Origin: Ridgeia piscesae
Lineage: Eukaryota > Annelida > Polychaeta > Sabellida > Siboglinidae
Length of the DNA stretch: 64,000 nt
NCBI GenBank assembly: GCA_025642075.2
Contig: JAODUO010001206.1
Span: 71,001-135,000, forward strand
Direction: 5' to 3'
Under the pieces are notes generated by a model. The model was not told where the DNA came from. It saw nothing but the letters and a program-made list of their open reading frames with translations, and did no database searches. The translations under genes were made by a program, and so were the position numbers. This document shows positions 47,723 to 60,324 of the stretch, piece by piece; position 1 is the stretch's first letter, and every line of letters begins with the position of its first letter.

Positions 47723-48783
47723 TACATTTCATATAGATGAACCTTTACCTTCGTCATTAATAACTTTGCAACTATTCCAGAATTGCACTATATACCCGCT
47801 AGAGGTGCTCCAGATTATTATAATTCAGGTACAATGAAATATTCGAATATATGAACACCGTGATTGAAAACATATTGGGAAATTAACAGGTCGTGTGCAA
47901 GAGTTGTGGTTATTCCACATGAAGTCAACAAAAGTCAAGACATCTTCCACGGTCACCCACTCAGGTATGAAAATATGTGTGTGAGCCAGGCTTTCATATT
48001 AAATGATACAAATTGCAATAGCCCTTCTAATCTCAGAGTTACTGAATCGCAATATGAATATTTTCGTAGGCGGAAATAAAGAAAATAAATGTTCAATGGT
48101 CCCCTGTCAAATCAGGATCGGTATACAAAGGCTTACTGGTTTTGATTTTCTTTTACTTGTTGAATTCTTATCTGTCTACAATAGGAAGATTGATTACACA
48201 GATGTTTTAAAATAACATTTGTAAAAGTAATAACAATAATTATTACATATATTGTTATTACTTATGAGTATACATAAGTGGACACATGTGACCATTATCG
48301 AAGCAACACAGGTAATTATGACGTTCTGTTCATTCTGTTCCGGAACATCGGACAGTGACTAAGTCTCAATTACCGACACTGTTATTATACTGCTTTTCTA
48401 CAGAGCTAGGCTATCCGATTTATCGTAAATTACAACTGTGTATATTTAGTATTATCAGTGGTGTTACCACACGCTGTCGGCAAGTCGCGTACGTACCTTA
48501 ACCTTCCTATTCGTTTGTTACTGAACAGAGTTTAAAACCATCGCAATCCTATGCATACCATAAGCTGACAACACATTAAATGTATCGTACCTGTCGTCTG
48601 AATGAACAAGAATCCAATGCTGTAAAACCACATCTTCTTTTGCCAGATGTCCAACAATATGATCTAAAATAAATATAGAAATAAAAACAACATAATTGTT
48701 TCATTTATTTATTTTGCCGGCTTGATTTACAACGAACTGTTGCAATAACTGATTGGTTGTATATATTTACATATGTACGTATG

Positions 48784-48823
<40 letters not shown>

Positions 48824-48963
48824 TATATATAATTATATACAAATATATATATATATGGACAAATAGATCACATTCTTTATAAAACTAGACATATTAACAC
48901 GCCCGTGAGACTTTCATATTTCCGCACGCTAGGGTAATCCATGAATTAATTCAGTATAAATCA

Positions 48964-48965
<2 letters not shown>

Positions 48966-49029
<64 letters not shown>
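48966..49029. repeat. (AT)n microsatellite
   Basis: TA array with one G interruption, 64 bases. A similar array is at 48788-48820. Confidence 0.9.
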
Positions 49030-49032
<3 letters not shown>

Positions 49033-49952
49033 AGATATGGAAAATAGGTGATTGCATTGCAAAGCTCACAGTAATCTCTGTGAAATCACTAATTGCTTAT
49101 CCTTTTCCCATTTCCGTCGTAACTGTTTTCTACGACATGTACATGTCATGTGACAAACATGCAATATGTATATGTACCGACACGATTACAACGATTTTAA
49201 TATCTTATTGACGAAATCCTGGTCATTTAGACTTTCAACAAAAGCAAAAGATCACTGACATTCCATGCTAACAGTTTGTGTGTCCTCATTGAAGGTTATC
49301 ACTGCACTAGAATTTTTTTATAAATCTAAAAATGTGGAAACTATGTAATAGCATTGCAAAGCACACAGTATTCTTTGTGAAATCATTTTTTAATAGTTTC
49401 CCTTTTCAGCCTGTAGAAGTACTGTATATTGCCAGATATTTTGGTGTTCTCACAGACTATCAATTATATAGTAAATATCATATTATGAAGACAAAACAGT
49501 AAAATTGCAACAACAAATATGTTCACCACATATTTTCTTCCAGATCATTTGATTAGCTATTTTTATAAAACTAATAATAAAACAATATAACAAAACAAAA
49601 CATATATTTTTAAGGCCGCATTTGTAAATTACTTCTGATGTTTTTATAACGAATTTATTTTAAACGTAATTATAGTTTCTCAAATTAATTTAGTATCTTC
49701 CTTTATTATTTAGGCTCGGGTAAGGATTTTTTTTATAAAAACATGTTTTTCTTAACTAAATATAACTTTATAATTTGGCCGATCAATTTCATATTCCACA
49801 AACACATTGACTAGTATACGTGTTTTATGTGTGTGAATATCATTTGGCTGGGACGAAAAGTATATGGGATATGGTACTTTGAAAATAGCGAAATGTGTGA
49901 TTGTGTAGCTTTAAAATGTAAAGGAATTTTATTTAATTGCTCTCAGACAATG

Positions 49953-50007
<55 letters not shown>

Positions 50008-50488
50008 TGTGGACAAATGGAAGAATACTTCTATAATTAAATAATAAGTTTTATAAAGGTAAACTCGTTTAGCTTTTATGTGCGATTAAGTGGCATTTAT
50101 TGTATATAAATGCACTCGATACAATCCTCAATCATATTTAATGAAACATTCTACACGGTTTTTCATTGATTCTCTGTGATCTATTTGTCCATTTGTATTG
50201 GACAAAAAAGATAGTATTAATAAGCTTAATTATTTATGATCATTAAGTTAAACAGGTATTAGCATGGTAAAAAACGTACAGCCTAAAATGTGTCATGGTA
50301 TTAATGTATTCTGTGGTATTATTATATGTTGTTGAATATTGTTTGGGAATACACTTGCATTCGTTCATTCTTTCATTAATGCATTCATTCATGTGTAAAC
50401 TCAATAATTATTACTGAATAATAATAATGTTTATTATTAATTATCAAATCAGTTTAAATGAATGTGAAAAACTACTATTCGTACTTCA

Positions 50489-50565
50489 CACGCACGCACG
50501 CACGCACGCATACGCACGCACGCACGCACACGAACGCACGCACGCACGCACACACACCAAACACA
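50489..50565. repeat. (CACG)n/(CA)n microsatellite
   Basis: CACGCACG units with minor interruptions, about 75 bases. Confidence 0.85.
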
Positions 50566-51602
50566 CACATGCAAACGCATAATATAAAAGTGTAATGCAG
50601 AGAGTAAGTGTATTTATTTGTCAGTGCTCACACTTATGAAGAGGATAGTATATATGTATATATTGTAGTAACCCCTTAGCTATGGAAACATGACAGTTCA
50701 GCATGTCCACAAGGAATGTTCCAGTATGAATTTCCTTTATTAGCACCCTTGCATCCCTCATGAAAATAGTGATTAAGTCCGATCACTACACTGAAGCATT
50801 GTGACATCACGGTGGATCTGCCTATTGCGAATACTATAGGGGTGATGCGTTACTACGCAAATAGGTAAATAATTCGTAACTAAAATTCATTGTACTTTGG
50901 ATTAGTCTGGTAAATATAATTAATTATCATTACAAATCAATATAAGTACAAATAAAAAGAAATTACGGGGTTGCACGCGCGGAAAGGCGCCACCGTGGCA
51001 AGGTGCCGCAACGACGACACTTGGGGAAATGTCTTTCTGATCTTCTTCTTCTGTTGTCTTTGGTTGATTTCATAGTAATTTTGATACATATGATTAAGGG
51101 AATAATGACGAATTTCACGGTATTTGACTCCGAATGATTGAATTGGAAATTTTGAAGATATTGCTGAAAGATGACTGCTACACGAATGGTTAGTATTGTT
51201 TGAAAACTGGCGGAAAAACAGATTTACGTACGGATGGGAGCTGGTCACGGATTGGTCAAATGACATTTCCCGCCATAAACAGAAGTGACGGTTTCTTGAT
51301 ACAACACAAATTGCGAGGCGCCTATGTTTTGAACACGACATGTTCGTTGCTAATTTCGCGTATATTTTAGATAGTTACGTTTTACAAATGTTGTATTTCA
51401 TGCGTTTCTGAGCGGAAGTAAATTCCGGCTGTACGAGGCTTAACAATATTATTATTATTTTATTATTAACAAGAATAATGGGGATATACATACTACACAA
51501 TTCAAACATCATTATAAGAGAAGAGAGAAAATCTTCTGTGATCCTGTTTGTGTGGCATCTACTCTTGGTCATCACTTGTTTCCTTTCCACCGCTACAGTC
51601 AG

Positions 51603-51900
51603 TTAGATGTCGCTCATAGTCATTCTTTGTTCCATTTCAATGGTGATTTGGTTGATAACTGTTACGTCTGTGACAATGCTTGGCCTGTTTGTTAGGATGT
51701 AGTCAATGTCGTTCTTCATGACTCCGTTTGGGCTTTTCCACGTCCAACTCCTCCCTGCTTTCTTTTGGAACATGATATTCATGATGTACTTTCTCGATGT
51801 TGCCCGTTCTACAAAGGTGTTTCCTCTTTCGTATATCAATTCGAGCTCAAATGTGCCCGTTGCCTTTTCCGTAAGGTTTGTTCTTTTCCATATTTACTCA
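51603..51900 (-). pseudogene. RTE/BovB-type LINE endonuclease fragment
   Basis: Minus-strand frame 'YERGNTFVERATSRKYIMN', then 'IMFQKKAGRSWTWKSPNGVM', 'KNDIDYILTNRPSIVTDVTV', and 'INQITIEMEQRMTMSDI'. The pattern Asn-Glu-Arg-Gly, Phe-Gln-Lys-Lys-x-x-Arg-x-Trp-Thr-Trp-x-Ser-Pro-x-Gly and Asn-Glu-Ile-Asp-Tyr-Ile-Leu is the C-terminal half of RTE-type AP endonucleases. The catalytic Ser-Asp-His-Arg has become Glu-Gln-Arg (GSDHR position), so it is dead. It is a truncated orphan fragment directly before repeat family A copy 2. Confidence 0.75.
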
Positions 51901-51964
51901 TTGAAGTGTCCCATCACTATCGTGATGAGATTAAATATGTACTGTGTAGGCGTGGCCCTAGGGC

Positions 51965-52710
51965 ATGTGTCACGTTACGTGGCGACTGATTGGGGACAGG
52001 ATAAAATAATGATATTCTAACGACGGATGAAAATAAACTAAAGCGATGAGGAATGTTTTGTTGGTAATTAATGTATTATTGAAGTCGTCATAGCAGTATT
52101 GTTATATGGTAAGATACCAGTAATGTATCTTGGATGGCAGATTTATGTTAAGGCAAATGCTGATAAAATACGGATTATAGACTATAAACATCAGCTCGGT
52201 TTCTGTTACATCACGCTAGAACAATTAGATTATAACTTTCCTGTGTTACAGCTTTATTAAGTGTCCGATTTGATATTGAGTTTACCACACTGTCACTGTC
52301 ATAGACATAGCAATGTACTTAGCGCATATCGTATTTACGATTTTTTGCCGTGATTTTTATGGGATTTGCATTTTATTGTTTGAGTGATTATAAAAATATA
52401 TTTACAATGTTAAAGTATTGTTTAATATGTCATAATATGAATTACATAATATGATTTACAAGTATATAATAATGAGTATTAAAACGATAATCAAAATAAA
52501 TTCAACGGATTATTACTTATGATTAAAACAAACGTGATTGTTATACTGCTGTATGTTGTGATTTCAAAAGAGTTCGATAAGCATTTATATCTGACAAGTT
52601 GTCTAAATGCACATAATCATAACACATGTATGCATATGCCCCAAAACACGTTGTACTGCGCGTATGATTCTTCATTACTTGTGCGTTGTAAAGGTCGCCA
52701 AAAATAAGTA
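51965..52710 (+). repeat. Dispersed repeat family A, copy 2, with insertions
   Basis: Collinear with copies at 46036 and 56560 but split by extra sequence at about 52030-52260 and 52385-52530. Shares 'gactgattgggga' at its start with copy 3. Confidence 0.75.
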
Positions 52711-54610
52711 GCCGTGTCATTGTAAATCTATTAGAAATGACTACCTGTTTAGACAATAATCCATGTAAAAGAAATGTTAATGGTTTGACCTTTGACCTGA
52801 CCTAGCACAAACCATTAAACCTCCGATTTAGTATTGCAACTTAAGAGTTCCCCACACTGTTATGGAGTAGAACACATGTCCTGCACATCTAACACATATA
52901 TCTTACTGGTTCTCAAGGTAAGTCCAATCAGTATGTCATTGTCATATTTACCTCAATTTGTGTCCATGTTACCTGCTGTCTTACACATTAACATCATGTT
53001 GTTATCTCTTAGCAATGCGGAATGTTACACCAGCTTGCATTGCAGTTATGCCAGTTACACCCGCTTCAGATTTCAGACTGTATACAGTTTAAACATAAAT
53101 TATGCATTTGCACTTACTAGCCCATGTTCATGTACCAGTACTGTATCTGCCAAAACTGGGTGAAAATATTAACTTGTTGTCCATGTTCGAAAACAATTGG
53201 TTTGCTTATATTCATTAGTCAGAATGTATATTGCAAACCATGTTTTTATGTCAATTTGACCACTCATTTTGTCATGGTCAAATCATGTCATTAAACGATG
53301 GCATGACGATAACTACCTGGACATTGTCCATATCTTGTTATTGTCTTCTAAGCAACCTATATGTTGGTATTATTTTAAATCTATAATAAAGTCATGTCTT
53401 TCGTTGTACACACTCAGAAACAAATATTAATTAGGAATAACATTTTGCAAAACTAGCTCGATTTTGACATGACACTGCAAACATCAAGTAAGCTCTAATT
53501 TTAGTGAGTTTCTATTTTGAAGCATATGTACTTGGTAAAAATTGCATAAAGTGTTATCAGGGACACTCCTTTAAAGAACTAAATGGTAATTTAATTGTTG
53601 TCCACCTCAATGCTGCTCTAGTGGTGTAGTCATAACTAAATCTATCACATCATCTATATGTATGCAAATGGATGCTGTCATAATATAATATCCTGTTTGC
53701 TTCTTTGCATATGCTCTGCAAATGCGGTAAATAACTGTATCTATTACTATAATAAAATACACAAGTAATACGATAACATATATGTAGCAGATATAAAAAA
53801 ATAGTATTGTGGCCTTTGGAGATGAGTTATGGCATCTTGAAAGTCACCAGCTAATAAACGTTAGATCAAATAGTTATGATTTTTAAGCATACAGTTTTAA
53901 CATCAGAGATAGAGGTAATGTTGACTAAATGATGGTCAGATTAGCCTAATATATATACTTTATGACATACATTCATGAATGTAAATAGGTATCCCAGTAG
54001 AGCGGCAGCGCAGTGCGTGCATATGCTAAATTTGTTGGTTTTGCCGTTTATTTGTCCAACATTTTTCATATTTCTATCTGCTCTACGTCAATAAATTTCA
54101 TGTTTTTGCAATTTTGAGTCTTTGTTCTTTCAATGAGTATGCGTGTTTATTAAGTTGAATATGTACTCAGTAAATGCCAGGCCGGTAAACTATGTGCGTA
54201 TTCAAGAGCACCAGAGCGCATCGGCCGCATTGTCTCTACCGCCCGCGCTACACCGCGCCAACAAGCAGCGGCATTCGCCGTTGACCATTCACCACCTATA
54301 ATTGTGTTCATACGCATTAAAATGAGCATTCCCTCAGCTTTCTAACGGTGTACGTCACTATTACGTATGAGAAGAAATAGTTCCTAAGAAAACGAAATGA
54401 AATGTAAAGATACGAAAACTAAATATTTATAGAAACAAAATAATAAAGTGACATATATCATATGAAAGACAAATATATCCTTTATAAAGTTCCACAAACA
54501 TTAGTTTGATATATGTTATGGTCATTCGGGGAAGTGATTATATTCGTGCGCACCGTTTGTGACCCGCGCCATCTTCAGTACTACTCAGATACACGGAGCT
54601 TCAATTTACC
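52711..54610. other. Non-coding stretch, nothing recognised
   Basis: AT-rich, with a GC-richer patch at about 54180-54290 that has no recognisable frame. Confidence 0.4.
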
Positions 54611-54658
54611 GACAGTGATGGATATCGATTTAAACGAAGAATTTACCTCGACTTTGTG

Positions 54659-54715
<57 letters not shown>

Positions 54716-54807
54716 CAAATTGAGCCTGGCACTGTGACTGTTTGTCTCAAATAAATGTTACCACTAATTACAAAGAATTTAATAATAATAATGTTTATTT
54801 CAGACAG

Positions 54808-54855
<48 letters not shown>

Positions 54856-54947
54856 CTGTCTGAAATAAACATTATTATTATTAAATTCTTTGTAATTAGT
54901 GGTAACATTTATTTGAGACAAACAGTCACAGTGCCAGGCTCAATTTG

Positions 54948-55002
<55 letters not shown>

Positions 55003-55142
55003 CACACAAAGTCGAGGTAAATTCTTCGTTTAAATCGATATCCATCACTGTCTGAAATAAACATTATTATTATTAAATTCTTTGTAATTAGTGGTAACAT
55101 TTATTTGAGACAAACAGTCACAGTGCCAGGCTCAATTTGACA
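54611..55142. repeat. 440-bp palindrome with a third partial copy
   Basis: Left arm 54611-54809 and right arm 54855-55052 are near-perfect reverse complements around a (TA)n centre (54810-54854). Each arm contains its own (TA)n array. A further copy of the inner 97 bases of the right arm (54855-54951) follows directly at 55046-55142. The join uses the shared 'actgtctgaaataaac'. Confidence 0.9.
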
Positions 55143-55192
55143 AAATGTCAGTGACATATATGATTTCAGAACAATTCATAATTGCTTTTCAG

Positions 55193-56339
55193 AGGGTGGT
55201 ACGCCGGACTTGTTCCATTCTGTGTTCACGGCTGTGGGTAGAGGCCGACGCCCTTCCCTGCCAAAGGTGGATGCCAAAGTTGTTGCCAACTTGACGTGGC
55301 TTCAGTTGTTTCAACTAAAGTTGGAGCTGGAGGCTTCCTGGACAGCTGTCACGAAGTGGGCAAGGCTGCTATTCCCGGGACTTCCAACCCGGAATCCACG
55401 TCGAATTATGGAGAGGGTTGCAGTAGGTTTACAAAAAACAACTCACAAAGATGTTTTCATCACGTTGACAACCGATATGGATGTCATTGGACCATTCTGC
55501 ACCCAGCTGGGGATATGTAGATATGTTGATTCAGATGGTCTTTCCATGCCATCTGTGAGATATGAACTGTGTTATGGCGCTGTCATCGAGTTGGTGAATG
55601 TCTATGACAGAGCACACAACATTTTGCACTGTGTGTTTCCGGAAACCTCTGTACAGGACTGGAAGGCACTTGGCCATAAAGTAGCGATGCAGGCCAAGAG
55701 GTTGAGGTGTAACAATATAACAACAAAACTTGGAGTGTATTTAGTTGAGAAAGTCGGTGTAGCAAGTGTAGAGAAAGATGTTGAGTGTGAGAAAGTGGTC
55801 GAGAGTAAGAAAGGGGTTGAGGCTGAGAAAGAAAATGAGGGTGAGAAAGAGGTTCTAGCTGAAACAAAATTCAAAAATGTTCAGGTTGAGAAACATTTGC
55901 TGTGCAAAGAGAACCAGGCACTTAGAAAGGAATTACAGAAACTGAAGGAAGAAACTGAGAGGTTAAATTTAAAGTTAGAATGTAGTGAAGAAGTCATTGT
56001 AGAAAATGATGATGTGTTGGAGAAATTAGGGGTTTTATAAAAGATGAATGTGACGTTAAATCAAAAGGGATAACTGATTTAAAAGACAAAATGTCTATGG
56101 TTAATAACGAAACTGTGCTGTTGCGTATGAAGCTCAGAGAAGCTAATGATATAGTTAACAAATTTAAGAGTGGTGCAATTGCCGAAAAAGAAACACGCAT
56201 GCAAAATGACATAGATGATGCTGTTAGCTGCCGAAATGATGTTAAACTGTTGACTTCTCAGTTAAAAAAAAAACTGAATCGCTTGGCTTCTAATGTTAAA
56301 ATATATCGTGCAGATAAGTATGTTGTTTTAAGAAAATAA
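55193..56339 (+). CDS. Unrecognised protein with coiled-coil C-terminus; one frameshift
   Basis: The frame is open from an acceptor-like TTTTCAG at 55186-55192 to TAA at 56038-56040 (about 280 residues). It then continues in another frame from about 56040 to TAA at 56337-56339 (about 95 more). Bridging the two needs one extra base in the run GGGG near 56030-56033. The N-terminal 180 residues are globular ('PKVDAKVVANLTWLQLFQLK', 'WARLLFPGLPTRNPRRIMER', 'RYELCYGAVIELVNVYDRAH', 'ETSVQDWKALGHKV'). Residues from about 185 on are Glu/Lys-rich, heptad-like ('LCKENQALRKELQKLKEETE'), and the continuation is also heptad-like. I recognise no family. No ATG opens the frame, so an upstream exon is expected. 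The frameshift may be an assembly error or mark a decaying gene. Confidence 0.5.
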
Positions 56340-56559
56340 AAAACCGTAAAATATGAACTAAATGAAACTGTTGCCACTTTGTTAGATTTGCACGCGCACA
56401 CCATTTGTATGCTAAATGGGCATTATGACTGTACCTATTGCATATATTTCAGCATTAATGCGGTGTAAGAAATGTTTCAAAAATTCATAACTGTTGAAGT
56501 ATTCAAATGCGCACGATAATATGTCTACAGATTCTTGCTAAATAGATAGGTACGTATTA

Positions 56560-56960
56560 GGTCGCGACTTAAGCTGATTGGGGACTGGTCACACAAATTA
56601 TATTCTAATGACGGATGACAGTTGTAGCTTTCGGCTGATGAATACTAGGAAAATCAGGCATACATACCTTGCGTTATACCTCTCTTATCTTAAATGTCCG
56701 ATTTAATATTGAGTTTACGACACTGTCATAGACATATAGCGATTTACTTAGCGCATATAGTATACCCGATTTTAGGCCGTATGTGTCTTTTACGGGAATG
56801 GCAATTTACATTGCTATATGTTGTGGTTTCTAAACAGTTCGATAAGCACTTACATCTGTCAAGTTGTCTAAATGCACATACTCATAATACATGTATACTT
56901 ACATCCGTTGTTAGCAGATGTTTATCACACATGCGCACAAAAACGCTACATCGTAACTGT
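56560..56960 (+). repeat. Dispersed repeat family A, copy 3
   Basis: Collinear with 46036-46465. It starts with 'gctgattggggact' and ends after 'aatgcacatactcataatac'. Confidence 0.8.
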
Positions 56961-57182
56961 TGTTATTAATGCTAGTGCTTCTAAGGCAAATACAGTCACA
57001 TAGAATGGTGGAGTTATAATTTGGATTATTATTCTTGTGATGAAAATTATAATAATTTACTTAATTAACTATTATGTCTGACAGTCAAACTGTGACAAAA
57101 TCTAGACCACGACCAACTCGCTAAATTTAGACGCTAAATTGTAACTCCATAACTGTTAAATGGGGGATACACAAATGCAGAT

Positions 57183-57193
57183 TTAAAAAAAAA

Positions 57194-57245
<52 letters not shown>

Positions 57246-57299
57246 AATTTTTTTTTCTTTGTATAAAAGGGGTAAATGGGACATTAATTATAATATGTG

Positions 57300-57342
<43 letters not shown>

Positions 57343-57400
57343 TGTATATATATTTATATATATATAAAAAAAAAACATATATATATATATAAAAAAAATA
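57183..57400. repeat. (AT)n and poly-A/T low-complexity tract
   Basis: Two (TA)n arrays (57197-57240 and 57305-57340) separated by short A and T runs. Confidence 0.9.
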
Positions 57401-57457
57401 AATAAAATAACACAAGTATTTAATTATTTGGCACGGATTATATATTGTGTATATAAT

Positions 57458-57586
57458 ACACACACGCACGCACACACACACACACACACGCATCCCGCTC
57501 GCTTGCACGTACACACACGTACACACACGTACACACGCACACACACACACACACTCACACTCACACCCCACGCGCGCGCGCACACA

Positions 57587-57630
<44 letters not shown>
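57458..57630. repeat. Imperfect (CA)n microsatellite
   Basis: CACACG and CACACT variant units with a CGCG interruption near 57570. Confidence 0.9.
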
Positions 57631-57631
<1 letters not shown>

Positions 57632-57639
57632 ATATGAAT

Positions 57640-58879
57640 AAACAGTCACATGGAACTCAAAAATTAACTTGTTAGCTCTCTTGTATAACCAGTCTAATTA
57701 TATTCAATGATCAACGGGCATGTGTGATAATATTGAACAATTTGAATTAAGGCAGTTTAAACAGTCTAGACATTTTGTTTAGGATACTTAGCTTATGTTT
57801 GTAATCGTTCAGTTAACTGGACTAAATTATTAGGGCCTTTTCAAAACGGTTTATCATTGTTTCGATGTGTATGTGTTCGGAATGTCTCTCTACATCATTT
57901 CAGGTACAACAAATAAACGGTTATTTAAAACAAATGTGTTTTGTTGTAACAATTGAATGCTGTCGAGTCGTCGTAAACAGGCCGCTGTCACAACAAGACA
58001 CAGGGTGTGAGCAGTTTGCGCATCACAGAACGCTTCGGCCTTCGCCTTCAGGATCGCAAAGGGCGATGTCTTGTGCTTTCATTGCGAAACAATAAAAACA
58101 ATTAGCACTATTTTATCAATCTAAGCTTAAAAAAACTGCATTATACAGAATACAAATTAACGGTGTAGCCTATCCGCAAATCGCAAGCCATCTCCTTAGG
58201 CTTAGCGGGCCTGATGTGGCTGAGATGCGTTGACCGACTCACGCCCCGTGAGTGTGACATCGTCGATTCGACGAAATTAAATTGATATAAAACACAACTA
58301 AAGAAAATATATCTGACTTCTTTGTACCAGAAGTGATATAGAATGACATACCGGACATATACACATCAAAAAGGTGGTAGAACCATTTGGAAAAAGACCC
58401 TAATAATTTAAACCAACTCACTGGAAAATTGTAATATAATTTAGCCGTGCGCGGTAGCTGGATGAACAACCTGAACAAAGGTTCAACACATACAACAGCA
58501 TACCGTACATGGATTGTAGCAGATTAATTAATAATGCTTACCTGCTTTACTAATGTATTTCATCGAGTAGCTATCAAATCTTCTTTCAACGGTAACATTT
58601 GAATCAACAAAAACTAACGGCGTCCTTGACATTGAACGTGATATATTATGTCGTGTAAATATACGTTCCAAATAAATTGTGCACAGGCCACAGTCACGTG
58701 GGTCTCACGGACCAAAATAACTAATACACTAAAACAATGGATTTTTCCAAAACAATAAATGTCAGATTTCTTATGTTGTAAAATAGGTACACTCCGCCTG
58801 GTCCGAACACATTAAGATTTCATATGATATGTACGCAAGCGGATGTGCTTGTGCCTAGTTGCGGATGTGGACTCGGATA
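57640..58879. other. Non-coding stretch, nothing recognised
   Basis: No domain-bearing frame. A short HHT-type frame at 57865-58095 and a minus-strand one at 58239-58478 lack any recognisable pattern. Confidence 0.4.
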
Positions 58880-59516
58880 CAGTATAGGACGTTTCATGTT
58901 TACTAACACGTGACGTCACTTTCGCACATGCGCATTGCACTGGTTGGCAAAACACGCCAAGCTGCCAACCAGCCAAGCCAACAAAGGCTGGTTGTAACGC
59001 TGCAATTATGAATTGCTAATATTCGTTGTACGTTAATTATTTAGATGTCAGCGCGAGAGATTGGTATTAAAAGAAACTAGGGTACGGTGATGGCGGTGAC
59101 AGGTTGCCAGATCCCTATTTTATGCAAGACAGCTGGCAAAATGATCCCGAATCTAACGTTCGCCGGCGATATTGACAATTAGCCGTTACAATTACGCCAG
59201 GAATGTTCAGTCGAGCCTCGATGAAGGCATACAATTAACTAGACGCTTACATTCAAGTGTAAAATATATATTCAACATCGGAGTATCCTGTAAGGCATAA
59301 TTTACTGGTTCCGGGTCCAGGTCCCGGCCCAGTAATGCAGTATGTCTGCCAGCTACGCATACGCCAGTCGGTACTGACGGTGACAGCTCGCGCCAGCCAG
59401 CCAGCCACCAGTCCTACACGCGACCAGTATAACAAAGGCCAAAGTCTGTTTTGCAGTAAATTATGTTTATGTAGCTGCCACCAGTACTCATGACTAGTAA
59501 CGTTTTGTGCTAATAA

Positions 59517-59708
59517 TTAAAACGGTTCAGAACTTGAAATGAAATGCCATCCACAAACTCGGTCGTTGTTGATTGGAGACGGAGCCCAATGTTTGCGCTT
59601 GATCGCATTCAGCCAAAGTTGTCGTCGTTTCTCGTCCTTGGGAACGCTGTGAAATGACAACGAACTATCCACACGTTGACTAGTACACCCCACAACAACA
59701 CACGACAT
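59517..59708 (-). CDS. THAP-type zinc-finger domain (first exon)
   Basis: The minus-strand ATG at 59706-59708 opens 'MSCVVVGCTSQRVDSSLSFH', then 'KRRQLWLNAIKRKHWAPSPI', then 'DRVCGWHFISSS'. This is the N-terminal C2CH THAP zinc finger (Cys-x3/4-Cys near the start, the invariant Trp, and Cys-x2-His) that binds DNA in THAP proteins and P-element-type transposases. The final AVPTF box would be in a next exon, and no strong GT donor follows (a weak GTTCTG occurs after Ser-Ser), so the frame may simply be truncated by the stop at about 59517. The upstream 130 bases have TGACGTCA, CACGTG and a GGCCATTT-type initiator, so this is a plausible gene start. Both a host THAP gene and a domesticated or mobile P-like element are possible. 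Confidence 0.7.
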   Translation of the reverse strand: MSCVVVGCTSQRVDSSLSFHSVPKDEKRRQLWLNAIKRKHWAPSPINNDRVCGWHFISSSEPF

Positions 59709-59714
59709 CACCAG

Positions 59715-59846
59715 AATTGTTTATTCGCACTACTGTAAAGCGTAAACACAAGGTAAATGGCCGCCAACTTCTCTCTTCTGCCAACCAGTCGCCGCAGACG
59801 ACCACGTGACTCGGCGTGTGACGTCACTGTGAAACGTCCTATAGTG
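59715..59846 (-). promoter_or_regulatory. Putative CpG-rich promoter of the THAP frame
   Basis: Upstream of the ATG on the minus strand lie GTGACGTCAC (CRE), GTCACGTGG (E-box), an ATTGG/CTGGTTGG element, and 'ggcggccattta', which resembles YY1-type initiator elements. CpG is much denser than in the surrounding AT-rich DNA. Confidence 0.45.
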
Positions 59847-59945
59847 TTTATATTGTTTCCAGGCATTATAAACGATCCGTGACGTGACGTTTCTACGTTA
59901 GTTATTTTTTATTATATCAATAAAAACAAACATTGAAAACACACA

Positions 59946-59948
<3 letters not shown>

Positions 59949-60004
<56 letters not shown>

Positions 60005-60021
60005 TATATATATATATATAT
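59949..60021. repeat. (AT)n microsatellite
   Basis: TA array interrupted once by AAAA. A second, longer TA array is at 60239-60320. Confidence 0.9.
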
Positions 60022-60236
60022 AAATAAATAAAAAATTATTAATTATAACCTTTTCAGCAAAGTAAATTATGTTTTTATAGCAAGCGCAAATCATGTTATT
60101 GCAATGACAGCGTTTTAAACAAAAATAATATCTAAAGGAATATACCATAGGAATTTGCAAAGAATATAACAAATAACGTTGTATTTGTTATTGTGTATCA
60201 CGAAGTAAATGGAATATTAATTTAAAAACATTTGAA

Positions 60237-60238
<2 letters not shown>

Positions 60239-60320
<82 letters not shown>
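60239..60320. repeat. (AT)n microsatellite
   Basis: Pure TA array of about 80 bases. Confidence 0.95.

Positions 60321-60324
<4 letters not shown>

Larger units (their letters stand above)
46466..51602. other. 5 kb stretch without recognisable genes
   Basis: Holds a hairpin plus direct repeat at 47623-47722, (AT)n arrays at 48782-48820 and 48966-49029, a short (AT)n/(GT)n at 49950-50001, and a CACG-type array at 50489-50550. An ORF at 50937-51341 on the minus strand has no recognisable domain. Confidence 0.4.
58880..59846. mobile_element. Candidate short DNA transposon with 17-bp inverted termini, enclosing a THAP exon
   Basis: 'cagtataggacgtttca' at 58880-58896 and its complement at 59830-59846 match with one difference. 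TGACGTCA, CACGTG and CTGGTTGGCA follow both ends at similar spacing. The 967-bp unit contains the THAP coding frame. No matching target duplication was found in the immediate flanks, so the alternative is a pair of related bidirectional promoter segments. Confidence 0.4.

Noticed and set aside
50937..51341. 134-residue minus-strand frame
   Set aside because: No domain, no splice borders and no nearby promoter. Could be chance in AT-rich DNA.
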